Below are positions 33,535-44,124 of a stretch of 64,000 nucleotides of DNA, one piece after another (the stretch's first letter is position 1; each line of letters opens with the position of its first letter). The translations under genes were made by a program, and so were the position numbers. Under the pieces are notes generated by a model. It made no database searches, was not told where the DNA came from, and saw only the letters and a program-made list of their open reading frames with translations. The stretch is from Pilasporangium apinafurcum (lineage: Eukaryota; Oomycota; Peronosporomycetes; Pythiales; Pythiaceae), in assembly GCA_001600495.1 (NCBI GenBank), contig BCKE01000013.1, forward strand, positions 185,683 through 249,682, in the 5' to 3' direction.

Positions 33535-34702
33535 CTATCTCCATGGGTATGAAACAATCAAGCAGAACGTACATCGTCTTGTCACCGCTGTGTGAACAAC
33601 GCTTAGCCCAATAATGATGACAGCGGCAATCAGCGCGGCCTTGGTACCATCAGAGAAATCGCTGAAGGAGTGCACCATTTCACCCGAGTCTTCTGCGACG
33701 AGTAAGTTAAAGTACACAGCAGCCCCGAGCGAAGCAACTGCGATCAAACCCCAAATAACTCCCCAGCACCGACTGGAGGTGTGTGTCATCTTGGCAAAGA
33801 CCGAAGCATCACTGAAAAAGCAAACCAAACAAGTGATCAACAAGATTCCTTTATACCAGCTATAGGTTTCGTGAAGAGAATAATTCATACCTCTCGTTTA
33901 CGCGACGCGAGATGAGATCATCCCAAATGTCGTAGATGGAGAAGAGGCAGCTCATGACACCAACAAAGAGCGTCACGTATTGCAACGGCTCGACGTCTGT
34001 CCAGATGTTGACGGCCAAGAGCCCGCCGAGTAGCACGATGAAGCCAAGATTGAGTAAGCGCAGGTAATTGTTATGCGCATAAAAGATGAAAATTAACAGG
34101 AAGAAGATGAGCACGCCTGCGGCGATTTCCGACCCCAAGGTATTGGCACTGGTCAAGCAGAGAAAGAATCGCAAACAGATTAGCGCTTGTTGGCGCGAAA
34201 TGGACAAAATGGATAATGAACATTACCTGGCAATGACGAGCCCCATACCCCACACTGCCGAACCCAAATAACCTGCAGGTAGGATCACCCACTGCCAACC
34301 GCCAGCGCTCTTGGTCACACCACCTTCGTCAGGATGAACTTCCATGCCCGTGACTCGTCCACATGTGAGCCATGTCGCTGTAGCATGCCCGAGCTCATGC
34401 AAGAACACCGTTCTACAAACACCAGCATGTACGTATGCGTGAGCCTACATTAGTCAATTTGAGTTCAAGCCCCATAGCATACTCATACGTACAGAATTTT
34501 GAACGGATGGAGAATTGAGACGCGCCAACTAAATGATGACCGCCAAGCGATGAATACAATTAGCACTGAAAAGGCAAAAATAGCGCGCACATTGGCAGGT
34601 AAAATGCACGTACAGCTTGAAGATGACAATCGAGTAGCAGATGATGAGGAAAATAGATAGGAATTGCCTGTCATTGCAGCACTCAAGTTCCCAATCAACC
34701 AT
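33535..34702 (-). CDS. M50B-like membrane metallopeptidase, 5 exons
   Basis: Exons are 34702-34614, 34528-34493, 34412-34227, 34148-33891 and 33811-33535, giving 281 aa with all phases closed. The start MVDWELECCNDRQ matches the opening of the plant M50B-like family, which settles the first two short exons. The HELGH zinc motif (VFLHELGHATATW) lies near the N-terminus, followed by EVHPDEGGVT, WVILPAGYLGSAVWG and several hydrophobic helices, then IYDIWDDLISRRVNE. This is the layout of a small family of polytopic membrane proteins conserved in plants, fungi and oomycetes and annotated as peptidase M50B-like. Site-2-type proteases cleave within membranes, but activity in this branch is unproven. 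Confidence 0.92.
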
Positions 34703-35192
34703 GACTATCTATTACGCTTTTGTATCTTCTCAGTACTTGGAAGCTGGATGTACAATAACAAAAATGGACGAGAAGGGGGCAGGAAGGAGAAAGAGCCTCA
34801 CACCAGCGGTGATACTTGCGACAGTGTTGGCTGCCGTGTCCTACAGTAATCTATATCACTTTCGTCCTTCCTTGTTTACCCACGAGGAAGAAGCAACAAA
34901 AATGGATTCTTGGCAGCTCACCAATCCAATTCATCCCATCTTGTCCGAAAAAAAAAAGTTCAGAGACTCACGGTCAGCCAGTACTGTCAATTCATATGTT
35001 ACAACACACTAATGGTATACAAAAACCAAGATAACCATAGATACGCTGCTGAAATTTTCTTTGCATCGTCTGTGGATACTTATTTAAAAATAAGCGACAT
35101 AAACAAGACAGTTGTTATGAAACGGTTATTGTATCCGATACAGTTAAATAGCGACTTGCACTTGTCTCCAATGAGTGACCACTAGGTCAAAA
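34703..35192. other. Divergent intergenic region
   Basis: Lies between the M50B-like gene (-) and the Rpp29 gene (+) and should contain both promoters. No other feature seen. Confidence 0.6.
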
Positions 35193-36662
35193 ATGGCTGC
35201 CAATGCTGCATCAGCAAATGCGAAGAAGCGACCACGCGGGGATCTCTTAGCGTCGCTAGACGCGGCATTTGCGTCGTCTACACAGCAAAAGGCAGTCAAA
35301 CCCAAATATACGACGCAAGCAGCGGCACAAGCCCACGGTGCAGCCTCCCAGCAGGCGTATTTGCACAAAAAACGCAAGCGAAAAGCAGGAGGAGCAACCA
35401 CTCAAGGACAACAGCAACAACAAAATAAAAACAATGCGACTAGTACAAAGGCTAATTCTAGTAGTAATCAGATTGGCAATAATCTGTCAAATGCACTGTC
35501 CGGTAGCAAGCGAAACCAACAGAATGTACCACAGCAACGAGATCCACTGTATGGCAAATTGAGTCTGGATGTGCTGGCGATTGGTATGAAGAACTGTTCA
35601 TTGGTAAGGAAAAAAATTCAACTCAACTTTGAGCACGCTACGTATGAATGTGTACTGACCGTTTATCTTTATTGAATTGGCGACCCAGCAACCCCAAGTG
35701 AAGTCAATGTGCCGAGCGAGTGTATTGCATGAAACACTGAACAAATACATCCTGCAGCAAGAAAACAGTAACAACAACGACGGTATTGTCGTCGACAAGA
35801 CTAATGCAATGGCTGAGAAGCTGCGCAACAAGGTACTTCAATTCGACAACCCAGTGAAGACCACCGAAGCAGCCAAGAAACGTACATACAACCTGGCGCA
35901 AGCCCAGACCGCAAAACTACTTAGTGCACGTCAGCGACGCGCCTTGGGATTGCATTTGCTGCGAGGCGAAATGAAGTACGTAGTTGGGCAATGATGAAAA
36001 TTCGAGCGTGTGAAGTCTGACCAAAGTGATGTGGTGTTTGGTGGTTTATTAGATTCAGCGATGCACAACAATTGTCCACAATCTGGAAGCGATACGCGCG
36101 CGATGTGATTGGCAATGACCTGTATGAAGATGAAATTATGATGCGTATTAGTTTAAACTACTCCCTGTTGATATAATTGTTGCTCACTTGACTAGAAACG
36201 ACACCGGAGACGTACTCGCCCGCAATGGTCGTATCCGAGCCAAGCTCAATGCTCTTGATCTCTCCGGCTGCCCCATTGAAGGTGGGTTTGGTAGGATGCA
36301 GTAATTCTACTTAAATTTATGCTAGAGCTGAATCAAGCTGTATTAATTGCTGTCCTTCAGTGATTCAGTCCAGAAATCCATGCAACGTTGGGATTTCTGG
36401 CGTGCTTATCGCAGAGAAGCAGCATGTTATTCAAGTTTGCTGCGCCGATTCGGGCAAAATCGTCAGTAAGTTCAAGCACGTAATGTGTTTCCTTCGTTGT
36501 TTAATGATAATTGGTTTAGGTGCAATTAACAAATTGATGAATTTGCTTGTTATTCGATGAATAGCGCTGGTGAAAGAAGAGCTGCGCATCCGAATTGCAA
36601 TGGACTGTTCCCAGAATCTCTTGGTCGACGGAGAGTGGCTGACCAGACGGTCGATACTGTAG
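35193..36662 (+). CDS. POP4: RNase P/MRP protein subunit Rpp29/Pop4, 6 exons
   Basis: Exons are 35193-35603, 35689-35975, 36053-36121, 36196-36281, 36361-36465 and 36565-36662, giving 351 aa with all phases closed. The product binds the RNA of RNase P (tRNA 5' maturation) and RNase MRP (pre-rRNA processing) in the nucleus. The N-terminal 150 residues are basic and Gln/Asn-rich. The conserved part follows: SVLHETLNKYILQ, ARQRRALGLHLLRGEMKFSD, STIWKRYARDVI, RIRAKLNALDLSGCPIEVIQ, SRNPCNVGISGVLIAEKQHV. The last matches the Sm-like barrel of the family (AKLLKADxHGA / KCPSxVGITG). The exon 3 donor GTATGA at 36122 was chosen because it is the only one keeping the frame. Confidence 0.92.
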
Positions 36663-36986
36663 GACATTTTCGTGGCGGCGACATCTTAAACGATACTGAC
36701 AAGACAAGAAAAGTAAATGCAGCGCACGAATTTACCCATCATAATAATGACAATAACGCATTTGGATAGCCGATAGGAATGACAAAAGAGTTAGCAAATA
36801 AAGCGTGATACAGTACAAGATCACCATGATTGAGCACGTCGTCATTGATGCACACTAGAACAAATCCACAAGCACATTCATTTTTATTGTTTCAGCTGTT
36901 TGCGTTTTACAAGCTCATTTTACTACACAGTATAATTCACTTTATTACTCTCTGGGCGTTTGCATTGCATCTTTGACTTCCTATGC
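36663..36986. other. Convergent intergenic spacer
   Basis: A 324-nt region between Rpp29 (+) and the acylated protein gene (-). Nothing recognised. Confidence 0.6.
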
Positions 36987-38024
36987 TTACATGCCGTACG
37001 GTCTCTGCACGGCCTGCTGCAGCTCTCGTGCTGCATACTGGATCATCATGGTCGTCGCCTTGGCCACTCTGGGGCCATTACTTAGTGCCTTGGTGTTTGC
37101 AGCTGTGGCAGCGGCAGCACGTGGGGCTTCGGTGATCCCCAAACCACTGGATGCGATCGCATCTGGTACTTTTGAAGGAAACGCCTGCGCTTCCTCTGCA
37201 AACGCAGTGCTTTGTTCAGACAGTTCAGGAACAGAAGTGACTGCCGTTTGGATATTTTCGAGCAGCTCCACCATGGCATCACGCAACTGCAGTGCTGGCT
37301 TAGAGAGATTGTCCATCTTGCTTAAATCGAGCTCTTGGTTGCCACACATGACACGGAACGAGCCGTCTTCATCATCATTCTCGACAGTGAGCGCACCAAC
37401 ATCTTCGACCTTGGCCAACTCGCCCAGAAAGATTCGAATCGCTTGTGTGAGGCCTGAGATATGCGCTGCAAACATCATTTCCTTGCGTAACGTGAACACC
37501 GCGACGTTTACGTCCCGTACAAAAGCATCTTGCTGCCCGCCCTGCTTCGTGAGCAGCAAACGGCCGCGCTTTTCCTCAAACTCACTTGCATTCCCAGAAG
37601 TTGATTGCTCTATTGCTGTGTTGAGGTTCACAATGGCGTGTTGTGCGCGATCAAAGGCGTCACGTAGCTCTGGTCTCATGTTCAACACCTCGTCAACTTC
37701 GGCATCACCCAATATGTGCTCTTCATCGTTCTCATTAAACTTCCAAAATTCTAGTGCTACCACGGGACCGAATGAGACCGTGAGCCTGACTTGTGTCTCA
37801 CCCTGAATCGCTGCTGCCGCAGACTTGAGGTTCTCTTCGCTCTGCGCGATGCTATTGTGGATCTCGACTAGTTCGTTCAGAGGAGCAGATGCGCTTTCAA
37901 AAAAACCATCGAAGTCAGTGATTAGCGTCTCCTTCATCTCGATGGCGTCGAGCTCTTTGTCAGCTGGATCGCGAGGAACGTTGACGTGCTTGCTGATACC
38001 GGAACCGGAGCAGACATTGCCCAT
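36987..38024 (-). CDS. Predicted N-myristoylated/palmitoylated protein, unknown function
   Basis: A single-exon gene of 345 aa, starting at the ATG for MGNVCSGSGISKHV. Gly2 followed by Asn-Val-Cys-Ser is a good N-myristoylation site with a nearby Cys for palmitoylation, so the protein probably sits on the inner face of a membrane. The frame is open further upstream, but that part is unlike protein. The body is mostly alpha-helical and Ala/Glu-rich (EIHNSIAQSEENLKSAAAAI, RAQHAIVNLNTAIEQ, LRDAMVELLENIQTAV) and ends in AARELQQAVQRPYGM. I recognise no domain; it looks like a conserved protist-type helical protein. A perfect 18-bp-stem hairpin lies about 165 bp upstream. Confidence 0.82.
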   Translation of the reverse strand: MGNVCSGSGISKHVNVPRDPADKELDAIEMKETLITDFDGFFESASAPLNELVEIHNSIAQSEENLKSAAAAIQGETQVRLTVSFGPVVALEFWKFNENDEEHILGDAEVDEVLNMRPELRDAFDRAQHAIVNLNTAIEQSTSGNASEFEEKRGRLLLTKQGGQQDAFVRDVNVAVFTLRKEMMFAAHISGLTQAIRIFLGELAKVEDVGALTVENDDEDGSFRVMCGNQELDLSKMDNLSKPALQLRDAMVELLENIQTAVTSVPELSEQSTAFAEEAQAFPSKVPDAIASSGLGITEAPRAAAATAANTKALSNGPRVAKATTMMIQYAARELQQAVQRPYGM

Positions 38025-38187
38025 TGTTGAACAGAAGAGGAGGAGTGAACAAAAAAGAAGTACCTTGAGTGGGTCCTGTAGCTGGTTGGGCCTCTTGTAT
38101 CTGACAAGAGGAACGCAATTTGCGGAATGAAAGAAGAGCGAGGAAAGGAACGGAGGTCTTAAACTAATTAGCACTCGGTAGAGACTT

Positions 38188-38228
38188 CCCTGTGCTCTCT
38201 CTCGTCCTGTACGAGAGAGAGCACAGGG
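38188..38228. repeat. Perfect hairpin, 18-bp stem and 5-nt loop
   Basis: CCCTGTGCTCTCTCTCGT, the loop CCTGT, then the exact reverse complement. It lies upstream of the minus-strand gene starting at 38024, in its promoter or 5' leader. No repeat partner was seen elsewhere in the window. Confidence 0.9.
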
Positions 38229-38670
38229 AGGAAAAGTGATTCGAATCGAACACAATTGGTGAAGTCACTAAAGCGAGTTCACAACATGTTGGGCTTTTAT
38301 GCTATTGAGTAGCATATGTCGGATGCTAGTACTATTATTCGTATGTCAGTTGCTGAGACATAAGCTCCACACATGTGAAGCTCACCTTAAAAATACAAAT
38401 CTATTGTGTGATCTTCGGCACGTAACCGCTTGATGAGTAGGCGATCCATTGACTTCATAATTAAAACGAGGTAAGAGTCAAGAACGAACACAGAAAAAAC
38501 CAACTGAGGGGTTATTTATGATGTTGGTGGTTTTGCAGATCCACGCCTCTTCATTCATTCTCGCAACAGACCTGAACTAACCACAGAAGAATCAACTGGC
38601 ATCAACCCCACTCTGCCTGTGTGCGCTCTCCTTTAGCTGTCATCGATAAGCAAGAAAGAGAGTAAAAGAT

Positions 38671-41259
38671 ATGAACCCGAATGGGGCGACTGTTATGGAA
38701 GCCTTCCCGCCCACCAAGGCTGGGAATGCCCAGTCCATCACTGAAGATGCTGCAACTACGACCACTACCACATCCACTGCCGGGACGACAACTCCCGTTC
38801 TCAGTTTATCTTCGTCCACCATCGCTGGTAATACCACTGCCACACCATCGTTTCCAGCACCAACGAAACGTAAATCGGCATTCATTTCGGGATCAATTGC
38901 TCTGCAGTCGCTACATAGCGAGCACTTTGAGATTCCGCGGCCGTCACATTTGCAGATTTTGCTCGTAATCATCGCTTACGTACTGCTTGTCACGGATGTC
39001 GCCCGATCCGGCTCGAGTCTCAACAGTTTGCCATACACGGAAATCGAGCCGAACGTCTACGCGTTCGATGGGCCAACTGTGCTGCCCACACTCACGCTCA
39101 TAAAGGACTCAGCCTCCTCGACCACCACCGCGACGTTCGCGAGTGCCAGTGGCTCCTCAGCAAGCAGCGCTAGCGATGATTCGGATACTATCTCGAGCTC
39201 ATTGTTTAAGTATGATACAAGCTCTTATGGAATGCGAACGATTCTCTTCCAACGTCCAGCGCTGCTCAGTGACTGGCCAGATTGTCTAGGTAGCGCTTAC
39301 GATGACGACTGTGACGATAATCTCCCACCAGCAACTGTATTGAACATGTTGGATGAGCTTGTAAACGCCATCGATGTCAACGCAAATCACACGACGAGTT
39401 ACAAGACCATGAGCGATCTAACACAACTCGCACTCGAAGCACTCAACTCCTCGTCAAATCCGCCAGAAGTGATCACGCGTGATTATCTCGCCACACTTCC
39501 GCAACGCGTACGGTTCGCGATCCGTTCGAAAGCGCGCTTCATCGACCGCGCCAGCAGCTTTCTCTCGCACTACATTCTCGACCAGAAGTACTGGATGACG
39601 ACGTGGGCGACGTTCTTCAACGATTTTAACTCCTCTCGCCCTGGTATGGACATATGTCTGGATAGTTTGGATCGCCCATTATTCTGTGAGAAAGCGTGGG
39701 CGGATTTTGCGTTGCTCGCAAAAAAAAATTCCTCCGCCGCGAAAGTTGGCAAACTATGGAACGATATCTCTTTACGCGCCGCAAACTTACAGGACACACT
39801 GACGACTGGACAATCCCTCGACATGGCTATTGTCGAGACGGAGACTGATCCTTTGACGTTATTGGGAGGCGCTGTGGTGCTGGCACACAAACTCTACAAT
39901 GTTGTGGTGGTTTATCGCATCCGCGATTGCACCAGCAGTTCGTCTTGCGCTACAGTTGGAATACATGAAGTTCGATACGAAGGGCGTGTAATCTACACGG
40001 ATGCAATCGAATGGCGATACATCACTAGGACGATGCGATGGGCAGCGCAGGTTTACAACTTTTTGCGGCTGTTGGGGTTGCTTGCGGGCAGTTACATGGC
40101 AATTAAGGCTTCTACAGCAGTGAATAATCCTGGGAAGAAAAGTGATAATTTGACGTTGTTACAGCGATGGAAGCTCACGCTGCAGATCTTCTTTAGTGTT
40201 CCCTGCCAAGTTGTCGTATACGGCAGTTTTTTGCCAGTGTTGCTCTACGCCAGCGCACACATCATCGACGGTATCATCTTCTACCAGGTCAACGACCAGC
40301 GGATGCACTCGATCGACGGCTTCTTCAATCACAACGGCTTTGATGATATGGTCGAATTGCTTTCCGTGCGAATGCGCAACGTCTGGGTCATTGCCTTAGT
40401 TGCACGGTTGACGGTGTTTGTACAAACCTCAGGTGGATGGACACCTGCACAGGGGGTGTATGGTTTAAAAGGATATCTGTTGCCACTCATCTCGTGGTTT
40501 GCCATCGCGTTTGTGTTGCGGAACAACTCGCTACAGGACTCGCGTTTGCTTGAGTCAAACGAGGTTGAGCCATCACAGACATTCATGCACATCCGTGCCG
40601 AAACTCTTGATACATGGAAGATGAACACGTACGGACTCTACAACGACCTGTTCGCATTGGCACTCACTACTGCCGCATACTTTGTGGTCAAGATCACATT
40701 GCGCCTGGCAATGTGGCGCACACAAAAGCAGTACACGGGTAAAAATGCGATCTTTGTGACCAAATCGGATGTCCCCTATGCAGCAGGATACTTATGGGAT
40801 CCAAGTGCTCTTGTCATTGGCTGGGAACACGATCTCTTGGCACCTTTACTTGCACGTGTGGTGGGCAAAACTGTTGGTCCAGCGGCGATGAATAGTAGCA
40901 CCACTACCAGTGCTAAGGCATTCGCTCCGCCTGCTCCACCTATGCCAGCGCCAACGGCGCCTACTGCTGCTGGTGGTCTTGCGCGTCGTGGGTCGGCGGC
41001 GATTTCAAAAGACGTTGAGAACCGCTATGTGCTGATGAATATCGCGTTGATGAGCGATCCATGGACGTTCCTAACACTGAAACTGGGCTCCACGCGCATC
41101 TACCTCTACGAACTGAGCGCGCTCAAGCGAAAATTGCTGCATCCGTACACGAAGCCACGGTTCCTGCGCGAGTATGACATGAAGCCAGACGACGTTACGG
41201 TGCTTGGTACGTTTAACGTCTCGGAATTGTCCTGGGAACAGGTTATCACCTGCAAGTAG
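38671..41259 (+). CDS. Large polytopic membrane protein, unknown function
   Basis: A single-exon gene of 862 aa. After a Thr/Ser-rich head there is one helix (residues about 91-107, LQILLVIIAYVLLVTDVA). A long extracytoplasmic region of about 350 residues follows, rich in Ser/Thr and NxS/T sites with paired Cys. About five helices come next (YNFLRLLGLLAGSYMAIKA, QIFFSVPCQVVVYGSFLPVL, VWVIALVARLTVFV, GYLLPLISWFAIAFVL, LFALALTTAAYFVVKITLRL). The tail is cytoplasmic, with a Pro/Ala stretch followed by conserved-looking sequence (TFLTLKLGSTRIYLYELSAL). No known family is recognised. It could be a receptor- or channel-like protein restricted to stramenopiles. It is single-exon like the transporter at 15812. 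Confidence 0.82.
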   Translation: MNPNGATVMEAFPPTKAGNAQSITEDAATTTTTTSTAGTTTPVLSLSSSTIAGNTTATPSFPAPTKRKSAFISGSIALQSLHSEHFEIPRPSHLQILLVIIAYVLLVTDVARSGSSLNSLPYTEIEPNVYAFDGPTVLPTLTLIKDSASSTTTATFASASGSSASSASDDSDTISSSLFKYDTSSYGMRTILFQRPALLSDWPDCLGSAYDDDCDDNLPPATVLNMLDELVNAIDVNANHTTSYKTMSDLTQLALEALNSSSNPPEVITRDYLATLPQRVRFAIRSKARFIDRASSFLSHYILDQKYWMTTWATFFNDFNSSRPGMDICLDSLDRPLFCEKAWADFALLAKKNSSAAKVGKLWNDISLRAANLQDTLTTGQSLDMAIVETETDPLTLLGGAVVLAHKLYNVVVVYRIRDCTSSSSCATVGIHEVRYEGRVIYTDAIEWRYITRTMRWAAQVYNFLRLLGLLAGSYMAIKASTAVNNPGKKSDNLTLLQRWKLTLQIFFSVPCQVVVYGSFLPVLLYASAHIIDGIIFYQVNDQRMHSIDGFFNHNGFDDMVELLSVRMRNVWVIALVARLTVFVQTSGGWTPAQGVYGLKGYLLPLISWFAIAFVLRNNSLQDSRLLESNEVEPSQTFMHIRAETLDTWKMNTYGLYNDLFALALTTAAYFVVKITLRLAMWRTQKQYTGKNAIFVTKSDVPYAAGYLWDPSALVIGWEHDLLAPLLARVVGKTVGPAAMNSSTTTSAKAFAPPAPPMPAPTAPTAAGGLARRGSAAISKDVENRYVLMNIALMSDPWTFLTLKLGSTRIYLYELSALKRKLLHPYTKPRFLREYDMKPDDVTVLGTFNVSELSWEQVITCK

Positions 41260-41350
41260 ATGGAGGATTAACCTCAAGAGATTATGTGAGATAGCAGTAG
41301 ATACTGGTAACTCAGTGAGGATCTCCTATTCCTCTTTGGGTCTGACTCAA

Positions 41351-41790
41351 CTAGCAAAATATAGTTAAGATTAGACGCCCGCGGAGTAGCCATCTCCGAT
41401 ACCTGGACTCCATGAGTCCAGACGAGTAGGTGTTCATTCTTGAGAAAGACGTTTCTAGCAGCGCTGGCATCTTATCAAGGATGAACTTGTAGTGAGGACA
41501 CTCCAAGACTTTCTGGTGCTTTATCGCATGATTGACTTTTCCACATTGAGAACAAATCTTTGTTGTATGCTGTTCTTCACACTCGATCACGTGTCCTCCA
41601 GTCCTTTCCATCTTGTGCTTCAGTAGCTGTAAAGAAGAATGGCGGTGAAAAGTGTTCATTGCGGAGAATTCGAAACAAGTTTCTGTTTCTATCGATGTGG
41701 ATCGGTTCGCTTTAAAAATCAGATCAAAGTGAATCCTACCGATACGAGAGGTGAGGGATAGAGGTTAATATATTGCTCACAACTACATAA
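41351..41790 (-). pseudogene. TnpB/Fanzor-like fragment (family B, copy 2), degenerate
   Basis: Minus-strand match to the 21123-21575 copy, including its 5' flank (the DNA around 41637-41740 closely follows 21442-21545). The zinc finger reads CSQCG...CPHY, so one Cys is lost, and the frame breaks at ILDKMPALL before the RuvC-III aspartate. A further partial repeat of the end (CCTCAAGAGATTATGTGAGATA) lies at 41272-41293. Confidence 0.7.
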
Positions 41791-41819
41791 AGTTGACTGT
41801 GAGGAATAGTATATGACAA

Positions 41820-42112
41820 AAACTTGTTCTTAGCGTGGGAGAGTCAACTACGCGATGAAGCGCCAGAAAGTCTTTCAGTGTCCTCACTACAAGTTCGTAC
41901 TTGATAGAGATCCCAGTGCAGCTAGTATCTCATATAATCTCTTGCGGTTAACTTGCACCGAGGACAGGATGTATGGCAGATGCTTACGATTCAATCATTA
42001 TTGGGAGAAAATTGCCTCAAAACCTCGTGTCGTGTCATTATCGTGCACTGGAAGATATGAAGGGATCCCTACTAAGGTAGGGGCTAGTGGCGATGGAATA
42101 TCTTATATCTAA
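41820..42112 (+). pseudogene. TnpB/Fanzor-like fragment (family B, copy 3), degenerate
   Basis: Plus-strand copy of the same C-terminal region, facing copy 2. It reads CS, then a stop, RGRVNYAMKRQKVFQCPHYK, LDRDPSAASISYNLLRL. The RuvC-III motif is kept but one zinc Cys is Tyr and another is lost at the stop. With copy 2 it forms an inverted pair across about 800 bp. Confidence 0.7.
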
Positions 42113-44124
42113 GTTTACAGCAACTTTAATTCTGTGAAATGTACTCGACCAAATATTCATGATGGCTGCCATCCTGGATGGCGGGCAGGCAAATTTATAG
42201 ACGTGTACACCCAGTTTCCTTTGCGCATCAGACCCGGATGGGTCTAAAAGCAGGCAAAATCCGGATGGATTCTACAAAGTACGGTTTTCATTGTATGCTG
42301 AAACATAAAATTTTGCTAAGTGCGACTAATCTTTATTTAAGATTTATCCCGTAAATAAATGGTTATATAATAAACTGACACTAAAGTGATCACTTTCTAA
42401 ATTGAATGAAGTCTTGTAAGCCATACGAATAAGTTCAGTGGGTTCGAAAATACTAAACCCACATTCAGTTTTATAACCGGATAAGGTTTTAGCATCTTGG
42501 GTACGATTGGCTATAGATAACCGGATTTATTTGACCGGTTACTGGATCGGCTCAATTAGTTAGATTAGATTGATGCGATTGGCTAATTAAATCGATCCAA
42601 CTATTTGAATTTTTTTGAAACCAATGGGCTGTCACTCCGGAGTGTCAGATCTTCTACTCGAAGGGTTTCCCTCAGTTAGTGCAAGACTTTTTAGACTTCA
42701 TCATTCATATGCAAGAATTGCATAGAGTTTGCACTGACTCATTGAATATCAGTGCGAAATTTGCCTGCTCGTGTACAAGTGATTGAATCGTCCTCTCCAC
42801 GTTGATGTGATAATAGCTGAAATTTATCTCACTATCACTTGCATGCGACACCCGGGGACACCAAGATGGTGAGTGGTGTCTGGTTTCAGGAAGGGCTTTA
42901 ATGCTCAGATCTGTTTTATTGAAGTAAGTAAGGTCTATTAGTGCCTTACTTAGTTATCAAAGCTGGAGGAGGAATGATCAATACTGTAATGGGATACATT
43001 GCATAACTGCGTTATAGAACTGACGCCGATGTCACTAGGGAAATAGTGACAGTACTGTACTTACTCGCGGTACTCCTATGGTTTTACCCTATGGAATAAC
43101 CTGATGAATTATGATTATTATCAAATATCGATTAAGGTTATGGGCCGTTATAACGGAGTTTATTAAGTTAGAGATACTTAGATTAGTTATGACAGCAAGT
43201 TAGGTGTGAACCACACATTTATTAATCTAAACCAACTGGCTAAAATATATTCAGTACAGAATTTACCTTGTCTTGGTAATTGATAGGTCTAGAAGTAGAG
43301 ATCGCGAATGTACACCCACGAGAACAGCAAGTGTTCCATATCTTCCTCTGTTGCGAAAGCTCCCGTGTAAGCTGTCCGTTTACAGGTACTGTTCTCACCA
43401 TAGCTTCCATGTATATATAGCTTGTATCGATCTGTACATACCTGTACGGGAAATCATTCCAATACCGATGAATCGATATCTACTATCACGCGTGTAACGT
43501 GTGCCTAAAGTCTGACGTGCCTAGCATGTAGAAGATCGGAACATACACCTATCCTCGTGTTCGAAGTCAGGCAATCATTTTCATATAGTTAAATGCATAT
43601 AGTACAGAAAAAAATCGGGAATACATATAGTTGCATGTTATGCATCTGTAAAGGAAGGAAGTAAAAAGATGAGCTTAGAAGTAGCGTTAGCAAACTAAGT
43701 CTTTCATCCGCTTTTCATTTTTTGCCATCAAGCCCCCACCTCCGTCCAGCAACACCCTTCAAGTTCGTCTTATTTTAGCCAATCAAAATCTCAAAGTATA
43801 TTTTTGTCCAATAATAGTCTTCGAAACTCGAGAATCGTTACAATGTGGTAAAATTTGACGGCATTTGATTGGCCATAAACATTTTGGAAAAAATTTCGAA
43901 AAATAAAATTAGTCGCTGGTGCCAGATTTGGTAACTCCTATTATTTCAAAATTATGTTTCTTTTCTCCTTTTTTTTATTTGTATACCACTATACGTAATT
44001 ATACGGTATACCATTTTAGTGTGGTCCACAGTGCGCATCACCAATATGGCTGCGTTTGCCTGGTTTATTGCTGAGTTTCCCTCACTCAGCAAACACCAAA
44101 TGGAACGAAAGTGAGACGTAGAGC
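42113..44124. other. Two-kilobase gene-free AT-rich stretch, possibly old retroelement debris
   Basis: No coding frame of note on either strand. It differs from the compact rest of the window. A TATATATAG with nearby alternating sequence (43410-43470) resembles an LTR promoter region, but no paired LTR, primer-binding site or target duplication is evident. It probably also contains the promoter of the large gene starting at 44125. Confidence 0.4.

Noticed and set aside
34483-34698. Reading the M50B-like N-terminus as one exon starting MTGNSYLFSSS
   Set aside because: Two short exons starting MVDWELECC close in phase and match the known start of the plant M50B-like family.
36973-37806. 277-codon plus-strand ORF rich in Ser/Ala
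   Set aside because: It is antisense to the myristoylated protein gene (36987-38024), which has the better start and composition; the plus ORF is its shadow.
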